Source of the DNA: a bacterium | Lineage (GTDB): Bacteria > Cyanobacteriota > Vampirovibrionia > Gastranaerophilales > Gastranaerophilaceae | Length of the DNA stretch: 61,514 bases | Assembly: GCA_017629215.1 (NCBI GenBank) | Contig: JAGBXP010000025.1 | Coordinates: forward strand, 1-61,514 | Reading direction: 5' to 3' | Part shown: piece after piece, positions 24,822-33,804 of the stretch | Layout of the letters: each line of letters opens with the position of its first letter | Numbering within the stretch: position 1 is the stretch's first letter | Position numbers and translations under genes: made by a program | The notes under the pieces: model-generated | Seen by the model: the letters and a program-made list of their open reading frames with translations, nothing else | Database searches by the model: none | Told to the model about the DNA's origin: nothing

Positions 24822-25871
24822 ATGATAGTAAGAAATATTACATTAACATCATGTAATTATAATAAGAATCAAGTTCCTAAAAGACAAATTGCTTTTCAAG
24901 GGCGTCTATTATCACAAGCTAGAAATGTAATTACTTACAATTGTTTAGCTCGCACAACATTTACAAGTGCTGTATCGAATTTGTTATTAACATTAACTGA
25001 AACAATACCAAATGTTTCTATTGCTCTTTCAATGTTAACTTGTGCAAGCGCAGTTGCACAAGTTTTATATAAAGGAAATAAAATACAATTAGATAAACAT
25101 ATAGAATTCAAAAAGGCTGAAAATGTGGAAGAAGCTAAACTTTATGCAAAAGAAAAATTAGGTATTAGGAAGTTTGAAATTGATGATTTAGAATTCGCAA
25201 ATTGGATTAATAATGGTCTAACAAATGTTTCTAACAGGTTTGAAGGTAAAGTATATTTCCCTAAAAAAATTAAATTCAAAAATGTTAATGGTGCTTTTGC
25301 AAGCTATAAACAAGGAAATAATACTATGTATATTAATAAAGAAGAGATATTATCAACAATAGGAATTTTAGAAGGATTGTTTATGCTTTTACCTTCTGAA
25401 AGATTTACAAAAATTAATTATGGAAAAGGCTATGAAGAGTTTTATAATAATCTAAATAGAGCTTATAAAGACTTTGATAGTTTAATAATTTTTGAAAAAT
25501 TAGCATTAGCTCAGACTATTGCTCAAATAAAAGATGTTGAAATTCAATTAAAGAAAAATAAATTAGATAAAACATTTATTAATAATAACCAGTTTAATTG
25601 TGTTTATGAGGATGAGTTTTCTGTTGTTTATCATGAAATTGGACATTGTTTCGACTTGAATTCTAAATCTCAATTAACTTATTTTTTAGACTCTTTGAAA
25701 TTCAAATCGAAGCTTCTGAAACTGAATATCCCTATGTATTACAAATCGAACCTTCGAGAATTCATGGCTTCTGCTTTTGATGCTTATATGCGTAATGAAG
25801 AATTCTTAGAGGAATGTGAAGAGATTTTTAATAAGTGTGCAAAATATAAAGTTCCTCGTAAGAAACAATAA
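24822..25871 (+). CDS. Putative zinc metalloprotease (HEIGH) with N-terminal AFQG motif and membrane segment
   Basis: 349 residues, no family recognised. Residues 271-275 form HEIGH, a zincin zinc-binding motif; E313 or D320 in REFMASAFDAYM could be the third ligand. The short N-terminus ends in IAFQG (residues 23-27), followed by hydrophobic stretches near 50-85 and a long helical region. A similar VAFKG precedes the hydrophobic segment of the protein at 38420-39727. The ribosome site is weak, so the start is less certain than the frame. Activity is inferred from the motif alone. Confidence 0.7.
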   Translation: MIVRNITLTSCNYNKNQVPKRQIAFQGRLLSQARNVITYNCLARTTFTSAVSNLLLTLTETIPNVSIALSMLTCASAVAQVLYKGNKIQLDKHIEFKKAENVEEAKLYAKEKLGIRKFEIDDLEFANWINNGLTNVSNRFEGKVYFPKKIKFKNVNGAFASYKQGNNTMYINKEEILSTIGILEGLFMLLPSERFTKINYGKGYEEFYNNLNRAYKDFDSLIIFEKLALAQTIAQIKDVEIQLKKNKLDKTFINNNQFNCVYEDEFSVVYHEIGHCFDLNSKSQLTYFLDSLKFKSKLLKLNIPMYYKSNLREFMASAFDAYMRNEEFLEECEEIFNKCAKYKVPRKKQ

Positions 25872-25882
25872 TAAGCTTTTGT

Positions 25883-26653
25883 TTAGTCAAGCGTTTGTTT
25901 CTTAGCATCTTTCCAAAGATTATCAAACTCCTCGTAAGTATATTCATCAAGCGGTTTTTTCGCTAATTCTTCCATTTTTTTAAAGCGTTTCATAAATTTT
26001 TTATTTGCTCTCAATAATGCTTGCTCTGAATCTATTTTGTACCATCTTGCTAAATTAACGGTTGCAAAAAAGATATCTCCCATTTCATCTTCCATTTTAT
26101 CAAATTCACCAGAACTAACTGCTTCTTCAAATTCTTTATATTCTGATTGAATACATTTTTTAAGGCTTTCTATAGAGTCCCATTCAAATCCAACTTTCAC
26201 AACTTTTTTACTTATTTTTTGTGCAGACATTAAAGCTGATTGAGATTTTGATATCCCATCTAAAACAGACTTTCGTTCAATTTTTTCTTCTTTTTTTAGC
26301 TTATCCCAAGTGTCAAGAATTTCTTGAGTTGAATTTACTTTTTTGTTTCCAAAAACATGAGGATGTCTGTGAATAAGCTTTTCGGAAAGCTCTTTAGCGA
26401 CATCCTCTATGTCAAATTCTTTATTATCTTTAGCGATTTGAGCGTGTAAAACTACTTGTAAAAGAACATCACCTAGTTCTTCTTTAAGATTGTTAATATT
26501 ATCATCATCTATTGCATCAACTGCTTCATAAGCTTCTTCAAGCATATTTGGTCTAAGAGTCTTATGAGTTTGTTCTCTGTCCCATTGACAACCATTTTCA
26601 CTTCTAAGTGTTGCTACTATTTCTATTAGACGTTCTAATTCTTTATATTTCAT
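25883..26653 (-). CDS. mazG: Nucleoside triphosphate pyrophosphohydrolase MazG
   Basis: 256 residues with two MazG domains. The first has GCQWDREQTHKTLRPNMLEEAYEAVDAI and EELGDVLLQVVLHA, with the EExxE...ExxD metal motif; the second has EMGDIFFATVNLARW. It hydrolyses NTPs and dNTPs to monophosphates and so cleans the nucleotide pool and damps (p)ppGpp-type stress responses. It converges with the putative metalloprotease gene across 11 bases. Confidence 0.95.
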   Translation of the reverse strand: MKYKELERLIEIVATLRSENGCQWDREQTHKTLRPNMLEEAYEAVDAIDDDNINNLKEELGDVLLQVVLHAQIAKDNKEFDIEDVAKELSEKLIHRHPHVFGNKKVNSTQEILDTWDKLKKEEKIERKSVLDGISKSQSALMSAQKISKKVVKVGFEWDSIESLKKCIQSEYKEFEEAVSSGEFDKMEDEMGDIFFATVNLARWYKIDSEQALLRANKKFMKRFKKMEELAKKPLDEYTYEEFDNLWKDAKKQTLD

Positions 26654-26674
26654 GCCTTAATTATACAACGAATA

Positions 26675-27337
26675 TTATTTGTCTAGCAATTTACACGCAA
26701 TAAAAGAAGCCATGCTAGTAATTAATGTTGTAATAATACCACACTTAGCAACTGACTTTAGTTTATATTTTTTTGCCGAACTCTTGATTGCTTCAAATAT
26801 CTCTGTATCTTTTTCAGGATTTGCAATAAAAGCCTTTTTCTCTTCATTCCAGTATGTCATAATCTTATTTTTAATATCTCTTAGGCTTGTATCTCTAGAA
26901 GTTTCAATGTGTTGTTTTATCGTTGCTTTATTTTTTTTAAAGTTTTCATCTGTTACATTTTTCATAAAATCATCGACGTTACCATTATTAAAACTGGTCA
27001 TTGCTTCTTTATTGTTGTTAATCAATGTTTTTAATTCTTCAGCAGATTTAACAGAATTTATTTCTTTTAAAAGTCTTTTATGTTGATTATAAGTCGTTTT
27101 ATACTCTTCAGATGTAGTAGTTTCAGCATATTTTTTATACACATTTTTTGTAAAAGTATCAGTAGCTTCTCCTTTTTTTGAAATATAAGGATGTTTTTTG
27201 CTAGCAATTACTGCTGCAACAGTTCCACCGATAGCACCTGTGCCTAATGCTACAGGTAAAGCTATTGATTTTTTTTGAGAATACATATCATTCTGCTGTC
27301 CATTTGCAACAAAATTGGGTTGATATGAATAAGCCAT
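26675..27337 (-). CDS. Unknown protein with two glycine/alanine-rich membrane segments
   Basis: 220 residues. A Gln/Tyr/Asn-rich N-terminus leads to a hydrophobic segment (LPVALGTGAIGGTVAAVIA, ~28-46). A ~140-residue lysine-rich helical domain follows, then a second hydrophobic segment (IITTLITSMASFIACKLL) at the C-terminus. AAGGAG lies about 8 bases before ATG 27337, which supports expression. It lies 21 bases upstream of mazG. It belongs to a set of similar low-complexity membrane proteins in this window (39836, 56383, 56752) that look lineage-specific. Confidence 0.7.
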   Translation of the reverse strand: MAYSYQPNFVANGQQNDMYSQKKSIALPVALGTGAIGGTVAAVIASKKHPYISKKGEATDTFTKNVYKKYAETTTSEEYKTTYNQHKRLLKEINSVKSAEELKTLINNNKEAMTSFNNGNVDDFMKNVTDENFKKNKATIKQHIETSRDTSLRDIKNKIMTYWNEEKKAFIANPEKDTEIFEAIKSSAKKYKLKSVAKCGIITTLITSMASFIACKLLDK

Positions 27338-27469
27338 AATTACACTCCTTGATACTACACATATATATTAAGTTTGATTATAGTTGAAAATTGATATATT
27401 TGACTCATTATGTTTACATAGCTTAACATATTGGAATAAAACCATGTGTCTTTTTTTATAATTTTATTG

Positions 27470-27475
27470 TATAAT
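27470..27475 (+). promoter_or_regulatory. -10 element upstream of thrB
   Basis: A perfect TATAAT lies 30 bases before ATG 27505. No convincing -35 box is found at 16-18 bases, so activation by another factor is possible. Confidence 0.4.
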
Positions 27476-27504
27476 CACCGATATGGAAGTGAGGAGAAGT
27501 CGGA

Positions 27505-28440
27505 ATGAAAGTTAGCGTAAAAGTACCCGCAAGCTCGGCGAACATAGGTCCTGGATTTGATTGTATAGGCATGGCTTTGCCAATTTATAATACAATTACT
27601 ATTGAAGAAACAGTTTTACCTGGTACTGGTATTGAAATAAATGTAATGAGTGATGATGATTCTATTGATGAAAAGATTTTTCACGATATACCAAAGGATG
27701 AAAACAGCTTAGTTTATAAAGCTGTTGAAATGCTATATAACTCAATCGGACAAGAACCGTCTGAATTAAAGATTAATATTCAAACTGGAATTCCTATTGC
27801 AAGAGGTTTAGGAAGCTCGTCATCTATAATTGTTGGTGGTTTGTTAGCTGCTAATAAATTATTAGGTGATCCAGCTGATGAAACAGCTTTATTAGCTATA
27901 GCAACAGAGGTTGAAGGACATCCAGATAACGTAGCACCTGCGATATTAGGTGGAGTCGTTCTAGCAACTCAAGAAGAAGATGGCTCACTTGCTTATTCAA
28001 AATTAGAATGGCCTGATGAATGGGATATAACTGTTTGTATTCCAGATTTTCAGCTATCAACAGAAATTGCACGCTCTATATTGCCAAAGGAAGTTTCAAT
28101 GCAAGATGCTATCTTTAACGCAAAGCATTTAGCAATGCTAATTCAGGCTGTGAATACAAATGATGATAAATTAATGAAAGTTGCACTAAAAGATAAACTT
28201 CATCAGCCTTATAGAGAAAAATTAGTTCCAGGCATGCGTGAAATTATGGATGCTTTTAAACACGAAGATGGAGTACTAGGGTGCGTGCTTTCTGGTGCAG
28301 GACCTTCTTTACTAATAATTTCTTATAAATATGATTTAGATAAGATTAAATCTACTGTAAAAGAAATCTGGGAAGCCCAAAATATTAAATTTGATATAAG
28401 AACCCTCAAAGTTGAGGAGCAAGGCGCATTCGTATTTTAA
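27505..28440 (+). CDS. thrB: Homoserine kinase
   Basis: 311 residues of the GHMP kinase superfamily: VPASSANIGPGFDCIGMALP at the N-terminus, the ATP-binding loop PIARGLGSSSS (motif II) and motif III VLSGAGPSLLI. It phosphorylates homoserine on the way to threonine. GAGGAG precedes the ATG by 7 bases. It is not accompanied by thrC or hom here. A hairpin follows the stop. Confidence 0.95.
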   Translation: MKVSVKVPASSANIGPGFDCIGMALPIYNTITIEETVLPGTGIEINVMSDDDSIDEKIFHDIPKDENSLVYKAVEMLYNSIGQEPSELKINIQTGIPIARGLGSSSSIIVGGLLAANKLLGDPADETALLAIATEVEGHPDNVAPAILGGVVLATQEEDGSLAYSKLEWPDEWDITVCIPDFQLSTEIARSILPKEVSMQDAIFNAKHLAMLIQAVNTNDDKLMKVALKDKLHQPYREKLVPGMREIMDAFKHEDGVLGCVLSGAGPSLLIISYKYDLDKIKSTVKEIWEAQNIKFDIRTLKVEEQGAFVF

Positions 28441-28467
28441 TTTAGATTTCAATAATGTTTTCTAATT

Positions 28468-28502
28468 AACGTGAGTGAATTTGTTAAAGTTTACTCGCGT
28501 TT
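28468..28502 (+). terminator. Hairpin after thrB, weak terminator
   Basis: Twelve-base arms AACGTGAGTGAA and TTTACTCGCGTT pair through G-U wobbles around an 11-base loop, followed by TTT only. It could terminate thrB or act in the leader of the next small gene. Confidence 0.5.
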
Positions 28503-28529
28503 TGCCGTTAAAAGTAATAAGAGGCGAAT

Positions 28530-28703
28530 ATGGCAAGAATAATTGAATCTCAAAATTCTACAAGAAGAATTATTAAAATGTCTGTTGATGACATTATATC
28601 GGTTGTAAAAGAATATCAAAGAATTGTCCCACGATTTTCTAGTATGAATGATACTAGAAATTATTTAGCTGATACAGTTATCTATATCCCAGAAGATGTT
28701 TAA
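28530..28703 (+). CDS. 57-residue conserved-looking small protein
   Basis: A short frame begins MARIIESQNSTRR and ends YIPEDV, with AAGAGG about 5 bases before its ATG. It has balanced charge, no membrane segment, and a compact helical stretch (VDDIISVVKEYQ). It lies between thrB and the convergent TPR gene, overlapping the latter's end by 4 bases. The clean ribosome site and protein-like composition argue it is real. No function can be assigned. Confidence 0.6.
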   Translation: MARIIESQNSTRRIIKMSVDDIISVVKEYQRIVPRFSSMNDTRNYLADTVIYIPEDV

Positions 28704-30358
28704 TAATCCGAAAGTGCTAAATCAGCAAGAGCTCTTTTTGCTTCTTCGAAATTTGGATTATTTTCGAGGATTTCTATATAAAGCTCTTTTGCTTTATCAC
28801 GATTATTGTTCTCATATATTAGTGCTAGATTATATTTAGCTAATATTAAGTCCGGGTTATATTGTAATGCTTTTTTGAAATATTCTTCAGCATTTTTAGT
28901 GTCGTGTTGAGTTACATACATTAATCCAGAACGATATAGTCCCATCGGGTTTTTATTGTCTATCTTTAATAAATCTGATAAGTTCTTTTTCTCTTCAAAG
29001 AAATTTCCAAGATTATGATGAGCTTCAGAAAGTGTTAAATAATATTTAGCTTGGAAAATCTTTTGTTTGTCAAATTCTAACGCTCTATGAAGTAATTCAA
29101 TCGCATTTGTATAATCTTTTTGTTCAATTAAAATTAAAGCTTTATTATAGTATATTTCAGGATTAATTGCATTGTAATCAACAGCATTGTTTAAATGTTT
29201 TAAAGAATCTTCTAATTTTTTATTTGCAAAATCATCTATTGCCCATTTAATATATAAATCACAAATTAATTGCTGTATGGATTTTGCTTCTTTTTGAGTA
29301 GCTTTATCTAATAATGTTAAATATTTTTCAAGAGCATTTTCATATTTCTTACATTCAATATAATAATCACAAAGCTGTACTGTAACATCATAGCCATTTT
29401 CAGACATCATTACGAGTTCTTCTAGAATATTTATTCCTGTTTCATAATTATTTAATTTCATGTTATAAACAGCAATATTATTCCTTATTTTAAATTTATC
29501 AGAACCTTGTATCTCAAGAAGTTTATTGGAATAATCAATTGCTTTTTCAAATTCTTCAGTTTCTACAAATAAATCAATTAAAGTTTCATATACCCATAAT
29601 AAAGTTTTAGAATCTACTGTGAATGTCAGCATATATAACAATGTCTCAATAGCCTTTGGATGATTTTTGAGTTTTATATATAACTTGATTAATTTTTGAT
29701 TAGTGCTTATATCCGTTGGAAAAATTCCCAAGCGAGTTTTATAGGCTTCAAATGCTGCAGGGTAATCATGAGCAATTTCATTTAATTCTGCTAAAATTAA
29801 TTGCACATCTGCAATATCTTCATTTTTATCCATAAGGCTAGAAAGAGTGTTATATACAGAAATTGATGAAAATGTCTGTTCTGTATCTCGATATAATTCA
29901 GCTAATGTCCTAACAACTTCCTTATCATTACTTCTATATTCAATAATGCTTTCGTATTCTTTTATAGCCTTGCTAAGCATATCTTTTTTTATATAGCTAT
30001 CTCCAAGAAGTTTCTTTGTATTGATATTGTTAGGATCTTTTTTCAAGATGATTAAACATTGTTTTATGGCATTATTATATTTTTTGTCTTTATAATAAGC
30101 TTGTGCTAGATATTGTCTAACATCCTTATGAGACGGAACTCTTTCTAAATATTTTGTAGCTAAAAGCTCAACAAGAGAATATTCGCCTTTTTCAAATAAA
30201 ATTTCTACTTGCTCAAGAATATTTTTTGTAGACAGCTGTAATTCTCCACCTCTACCATTTTTATTGCCTTGATACATCATAATTGCGTACAAAATATAAA
30301 TAGCAGCTAATGCTAAAATAAAAGCTATAGATATAGATAAGATATTTAGATCCGTCAT
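28700..30358 (-). CDS. Membrane-anchored tetratricopeptide repeat protein
   Basis: 552 residues. One N-terminal membrane segment (~8-28) is followed by roughly a dozen TPR-like helical pairs (for example YYNKALILIEQKDYTNAIELLHRAL, seen as A-L/Y-A-x-A spacing). The anchor, with no signal cleavage site, suggests a scaffold on the membrane, as in pilus or envelope assembly complexes. Neighbours are divergent, so no partner is indicated. Confidence 0.85.
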   Translation of the reverse strand: MTDLNILSISIAFILALAAIYILYAIMMYQGNKNGRGGELQLSTKNILEQVEILFEKGEYSLVELLATKYLERVPSHKDVRQYLAQAYYKDKKYNNAIKQCLIILKKDPNNINTKKLLGDSYIKKDMLSKAIKEYESIIEYRSNDKEVVRTLAELYRDTEQTFSSISVYNTLSSLMDKNEDIADVQLILAELNEIAHDYPAAFEAYKTRLGIFPTDISTNQKLIKLYIKLKNHPKAIETLLYMLTFTVDSKTLLWVYETLIDLFVETEEFEKAIDYSNKLLEIQGSDKFKIRNNIAVYNMKLNNYETGINILEELVMMSENGYDVTVQLCDYYIECKKYENALEKYLTLLDKATQKEAKSIQQLICDLYIKWAIDDFANKKLEDSLKHLNNAVDYNAINPEIYYNKALILIEQKDYTNAIELLHRALEFDKQKIFQAKYYLTLSEAHHNLGNFFEEKKNLSDLLKIDNKNPMGLYRSGLMYVTQHDTKNAEEYFKKALQYNPDLILAKYNLALIYENNNRDKAKELYIEILENNPNFEEAKRALADLALSDY

Positions 30359-30472
30359 TAGAGCTTCCTTCTTTCTTATTTATATATATATTATAACATA
30401 TTTTTATAATAATATAAATTCCATGAAAAAAATGGTTTACTTTTTTGTAACAATTGTTAAACTATTATTATG

Positions 30473-31057
30473 ATGAAAAGATTTTTTTTAATTTTAATTT
30501 TTTTAAATATCACTTGTTTATTAGCACAAGCTGATAGTTTTGACGACTTTATTAATTTGGATAGAGCTTGGGATGGGCAACAAACTGTAACAAACCAAGA
30601 ATTTGAGCAAGTTATAGACAAGCTAGAAGAGCCTAAAAAAGTTAAAGAACAAAAACAAGTGGCAAAAAAAAGAAAAAAACTTTTTGGAGGTGGCACAACT
30701 TTACATAAAGAACTTAACCCAGAGAAAGATATTCATGAATTAAGTTCGCTAGATTTTAGTAAAGACGGTATTTTAATTAATATACCAGTGCAGATTTTAC
30801 TAGATAATAAGCCTTTGGAAAAAGGGTTTTATAAAATATATGGTGAGAAAGATACTGAAACGGGAAAACTTTTTTTATCTTTTTATCAATCTCAATATTA
30901 TAAAGGGAAAATTGAGGTTACTGAAATGGAGGATGACTATGGAGAAGATCAGATTGACTTCGCTAAAATTATTCCATTTAACAATTCTTTTATAAAGTTA
31001 ATTTTCGGTTCAATTGATTTTAATGCTTATGCAATAATTCCATATATTGATGATTAA
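30473..31057 (+). CDS. Secreted/periplasmic protein of unknown function
   Basis: 194 residues from ATG 30473 (an adjoining ATG at 30470 is also possible). A signal peptide of about 20 residues ends LLAQA-DS. A basic Lys-rich linker (~60-75) precedes a C-terminal beta-rich domain (GILINIPVQILLDNKPLEKGFYKIYGEK). No Shine-Dalgarno sequence is evident. It lies directly upstream of the secretion operon and could be part of it, but the promoter at 31067 would start transcription after it. Confidence 0.65.
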   Translation: MKRFFLILIFLNITCLLAQADSFDDFINLDRAWDGQQTVTNQEFEQVIDKLEEPKKVKEQKQVAKKRKKLFGGGTTLHKELNPEKDIHELSSLDFSKDGILINIPVQILLDNKPLEKGFYKIYGEKDTETGKLFLSFYQSQYYKGKIEVTEMEDDYGEDQIDFAKIIPFNNSFIKLIFGSIDFNAYAIIPYIDD

Positions 31058-31066
31058 AAAAACTTA

Positions 31067-31095
31067 TTGCTATATTATAAAAAATATAGTATGAT
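31067..31095 (+). promoter_or_regulatory. Promoter of the secretion/pilus operon
   Basis: TTGCTA (31067-31072), a 17-base spacer and TATGAT (31090-31095). The start would lie near 31102, leaving a leader of about 140 bases before the first gene. Confidence 0.55.
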
Positions 31096-31244
31096 AGTTT
31101 TGGGATTACTATGTAATACTTCATAGTTATGATATTTGAAGAGAGATTTAAAAAAACTACTATAAACGAAGGTTTTTATTAAATAACGTATATTATATGG
31201 TAATAATAAGTAGAAAAAATTAAATAAGTAGTTAGAAGTATAAA

Positions 31245-31907
31245 ATGAAAATGCGCAATTACATGAAAACAAAAGAAGAAAGAGAATGCTTAAGAAGCTT
31301 TGAGGAGAGCTTATCTATGACAAGAACCTCTAAGTTAAAAGCGAAAAACTTTGTGAAGTTTATTCTTTGTATATTGGTTTTACTACCAATTACATTCCTT
31401 TTTATTACACATAAGGAAATAAAGAATATTTCATTGGTAAGTGAAGGTGTTATAGAAATAGAACCTACACCAATAGCTGCAACGGCCGTTAAAAAGGGTG
31501 TTATTACAATTCCTTCAGGAACAGTTAATGCAAATCCTTTTTTACCATATCGAGATTTAGGTTCAGCTAATGCTGGTGGAGATTTGCCACCTTTAGCGTT
31601 AATTGAGCCACCAACATCTGTAGATACTGCATCAGATGCTGTTAGAATAATGGATACAATTGTCTCTGGTATATTATTTGACAAATACAGTCCATCTGCT
31701 ATTTTAAATATTGAAGGTAATGATTATCTAGTTAAAAAAGGTGATGTGGTTAACAACTATCAAGTATTAAGTATATTGTCGGATTCTGTAACAGTAAAAT
31801 TAGGTGCAAATGTTTATAAGGCTGGCATAGGTGAGATTTTAACTGAAGGTTCATTAAATCATAATGAGGTTTCAAATCTAAATAATAAATTTGGAGGTGT
31901 ACAATAA
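31245..31907 (+). CDS. GspC/PilP-like inner-membrane clamp protein
   Basis: 220 residues: a basic cytoplasmic start (~1-38), one membrane segment (~39-56), a Pro/Thr-rich linker, then a C-terminal beta domain (VSGILFDKYSPSAILNIEGNDYLVKKGDVVNNYQVLSI, the HR/PilP-like pattern). Such proteins link the inner-membrane platform to the secretin. The secretin gene follows, with stop and start overlapping by one base. Which of several in-frame ATGs (31245, 31251, 31263) is used is unclear, since none has a strong ribosome site. Confidence 0.75.
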   Translation: MKMRNYMKTKEERECLRSFEESLSMTRTSKLKAKNFVKFILCILVLLPITFLFITHKEIKNISLVSEGVIEIEPTPIAATAVKKGVITIPSGTVNANPFLPYRDLGSANAGGDLPPLALIEPPTSVDTASDAVRIMDTIVSGILFDKYSPSAILNIEGNDYLVKKGDVVNNYQVLSILSDSVTVKLGANVYKAGIGEILTEGSLNHNEVSNLNNKFGGVQ

Positions 31908-33796
31908 TGGGTTATAACAATATAAAAAGAGTGTTGGCAGCAGCTATATTAGTAGCTTTTACAGCTCCAGCGACATTAGCAGTTACAGAGAGCTTTGATT
32001 CCGTACCTTATAGAAGTTCAATGCTTTTAACTGGTAATGTTAAATTAACTGATAATAATGAAAATATTACATTAAGTCTTAGAGATTCTGATGTTAAACA
32101 AGTTTTGCGTATGTTTGCAGATAAGGCTGGCATGAACATCGTATTTCATAATACAGTATCAGGAAAAGTAACTTTAGATTTAGTAAATACACCTATAAAT
32201 GAAGCTTTTAATTTAGTGTTGCAGATTTCAGGTCTGAATTATTATCAACAAGGTAATACGATGATTGTTATGTCAAATTCTACACCTGACAATGCTATTT
32301 ATTCTAAACAAGAAATGATGGTTTTTCCTATCAAGTATGTTAGTGCTGCAAAAATTGCAGATTTTTTAAATAAAAATATTTTTGAAATGAAAAAGCCTGG
32401 ATTATCAAGCGTAGAAGCTGCGACTGTGAATTCAGCGACTAATGAATTGATAGTATTTGGCATGCCTTCTGATGTAGCAATTGTTCAAAAAATTGTTGAA
32501 CAATTTGACGTAGAACCGTTTACTAAAACTTTTGCAGTAAACCATACTACTCCAGCTGAAATGGCTAACATGATTTGTAATATGCTACTTCCAGCTAGGG
32601 GGATTGTACAATCTTCAGGTGGCTCAAGTGAAACGATGAGTATTCCAGATGCTGGAATGATGACAGGTGGAGCTGCTTCTACTGAGTCAGGTGGCTCTGA
32701 AGGTGGGGATACTACATTAAAATTAGGTGAAGGTGTTATAGCTTGTTCAATTTCATCAGCTAGTTCTGGTAAATTAGCACCGTTTGATGTTCAAAACCTA
32801 TCTATTGCATATTATCCACAAAGAGGTACTATTACATTGATGGGTGGTTCTGAATCACAAGCTACAATGATTGAAAATTTTATTAAAAATAATGATATTA
32901 AGCAACCACAAGCTTTCTTAGAGGTTTCTATTGTTGAACTTAACGAAGAAGGAAGTAAAGAATTTCAAAACTTATGGACATTTGAAAGTAAAAACTTCGG
33001 ATTTAGTTTCAATGGGGTATCAACAAATGGTTCAAGAATGGCTGGTGCTGGCAACAAATATGTAGATAGAACAAGATATAAATGGGCATCTGACCCTGTG
33101 GGTAATCCAAATGGTGAACCATATCAAAATGGTGGTGAGTGGATAGTACCTGAGCAAATTGTTCAAACATATAAAGCTCTAATGCCAACTTCTACTAGAA
33201 TTTCTTGGCAAATGAATTATTTAATCGAAAATTCAAAAGCTAGAGTTTTAGCTAATCCTAAGATTTTAATAACAAATGGTCAAGAATCTGTAATTGATTT
33301 AACCCAAGATTATGTAGAAAAAGTTACTTCTGAATATTTAACTTCTTCATTGAATGGTAGTGGTGCTACTGGTACAGCGCAAAAAACTTACTCAATAGCA
33401 GATGATTTAGGTATTAAGGTTTCATTAACACCTTTCATATCTCCAGAAGGCTATGTAACATTAAATATCAAGCCTAATTACTCAACAGTGTTAGGAGAAG
33501 TAAGGACTCCTGGGCAAGTCGCAGGTATGACTGATTTGGCAGCAACATTATTAAGCAGAAGAGATTTAGATTTAAAGAATGTTCGTATAAAAGATGGTGA
33601 AACTCTTGTAATTGGTGGTCTAATTCAGGAATTAGAACAGAAGATTGTACAAAAAATCCCAGTATTAGGAGATTTACCTTTGATTGGCACTTTATTTAGA
33701 TCAACAAGTACTTCAAAGACAAAGAATGAGCTTGTAATAATGATTACTCCAAAAATCATGAATGATGGTGAAGCAACGATTGCAGATAGTTTATAA
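31907..33796 (+). CDS. gspD: Secretin (GspD/PilQ family) outer-membrane channel
   Basis: 629 residues with a signal peptide ending ATLA. An STN/N0-type domain (ITLSLRDSDVKQVLRMFADKAGMNIV) and N1-like modules precede a C-terminal secretin domain with LANPKILITNGQ, VSLTPFISPEGYVTLNIKP and VPVLGDLPLIGTLFRS. It forms the multimeric outer-membrane gate for a type II secretion or type IV pilus system. A Gly/Ser-rich stretch near 240-265 is likely a flexible loop. Three more components follow it in the operon. Confidence 0.92.
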   Translation: MGYNNIKRVLAAAILVAFTAPATLAVTESFDSVPYRSSMLLTGNVKLTDNNENITLSLRDSDVKQVLRMFADKAGMNIVFHNTVSGKVTLDLVNTPINEAFNLVLQISGLNYYQQGNTMIVMSNSTPDNAIYSKQEMMVFPIKYVSAAKIADFLNKNIFEMKKPGLSSVEAATVNSATNELIVFGMPSDVAIVQKIVEQFDVEPFTKTFAVNHTTPAEMANMICNMLLPARGIVQSSGGSSETMSIPDAGMMTGGAASTESGGSEGGDTTLKLGEGVIACSISSASSGKLAPFDVQNLSIAYYPQRGTITLMGGSESQATMIENFIKNNDIKQPQAFLEVSIVELNEEGSKEFQNLWTFESKNFGFSFNGVSTNGSRMAGAGNKYVDRTRYKWASDPVGNPNGEPYQNGGEWIVPEQIVQTYKALMPTSTRISWQMNYLIENSKARVLANPKILITNGQESVIDLTQDYVEKVTSEYLTSSLNGSGATGTAQKTYSIADDLGIKVSLTPFISPEGYVTLNIKPNYSTVLGEVRTPGQVAGMTDLAATLLSRRDLDLKNVRIKDGETLVIGGLIQELEQKIVQKIPVLGDLPLIGTLFRSTSTSKTKNELVIMITPKIMNDGEATIADSL

Positions 33797-33804
33797 AGAA
33801 AATT

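Noticed and set aside
31259-31684. 141-residue minus-strand frame across the GspC-like gene
   Set aside because: Shadow of the coding strand; no ribosome site and no protein-like motif.
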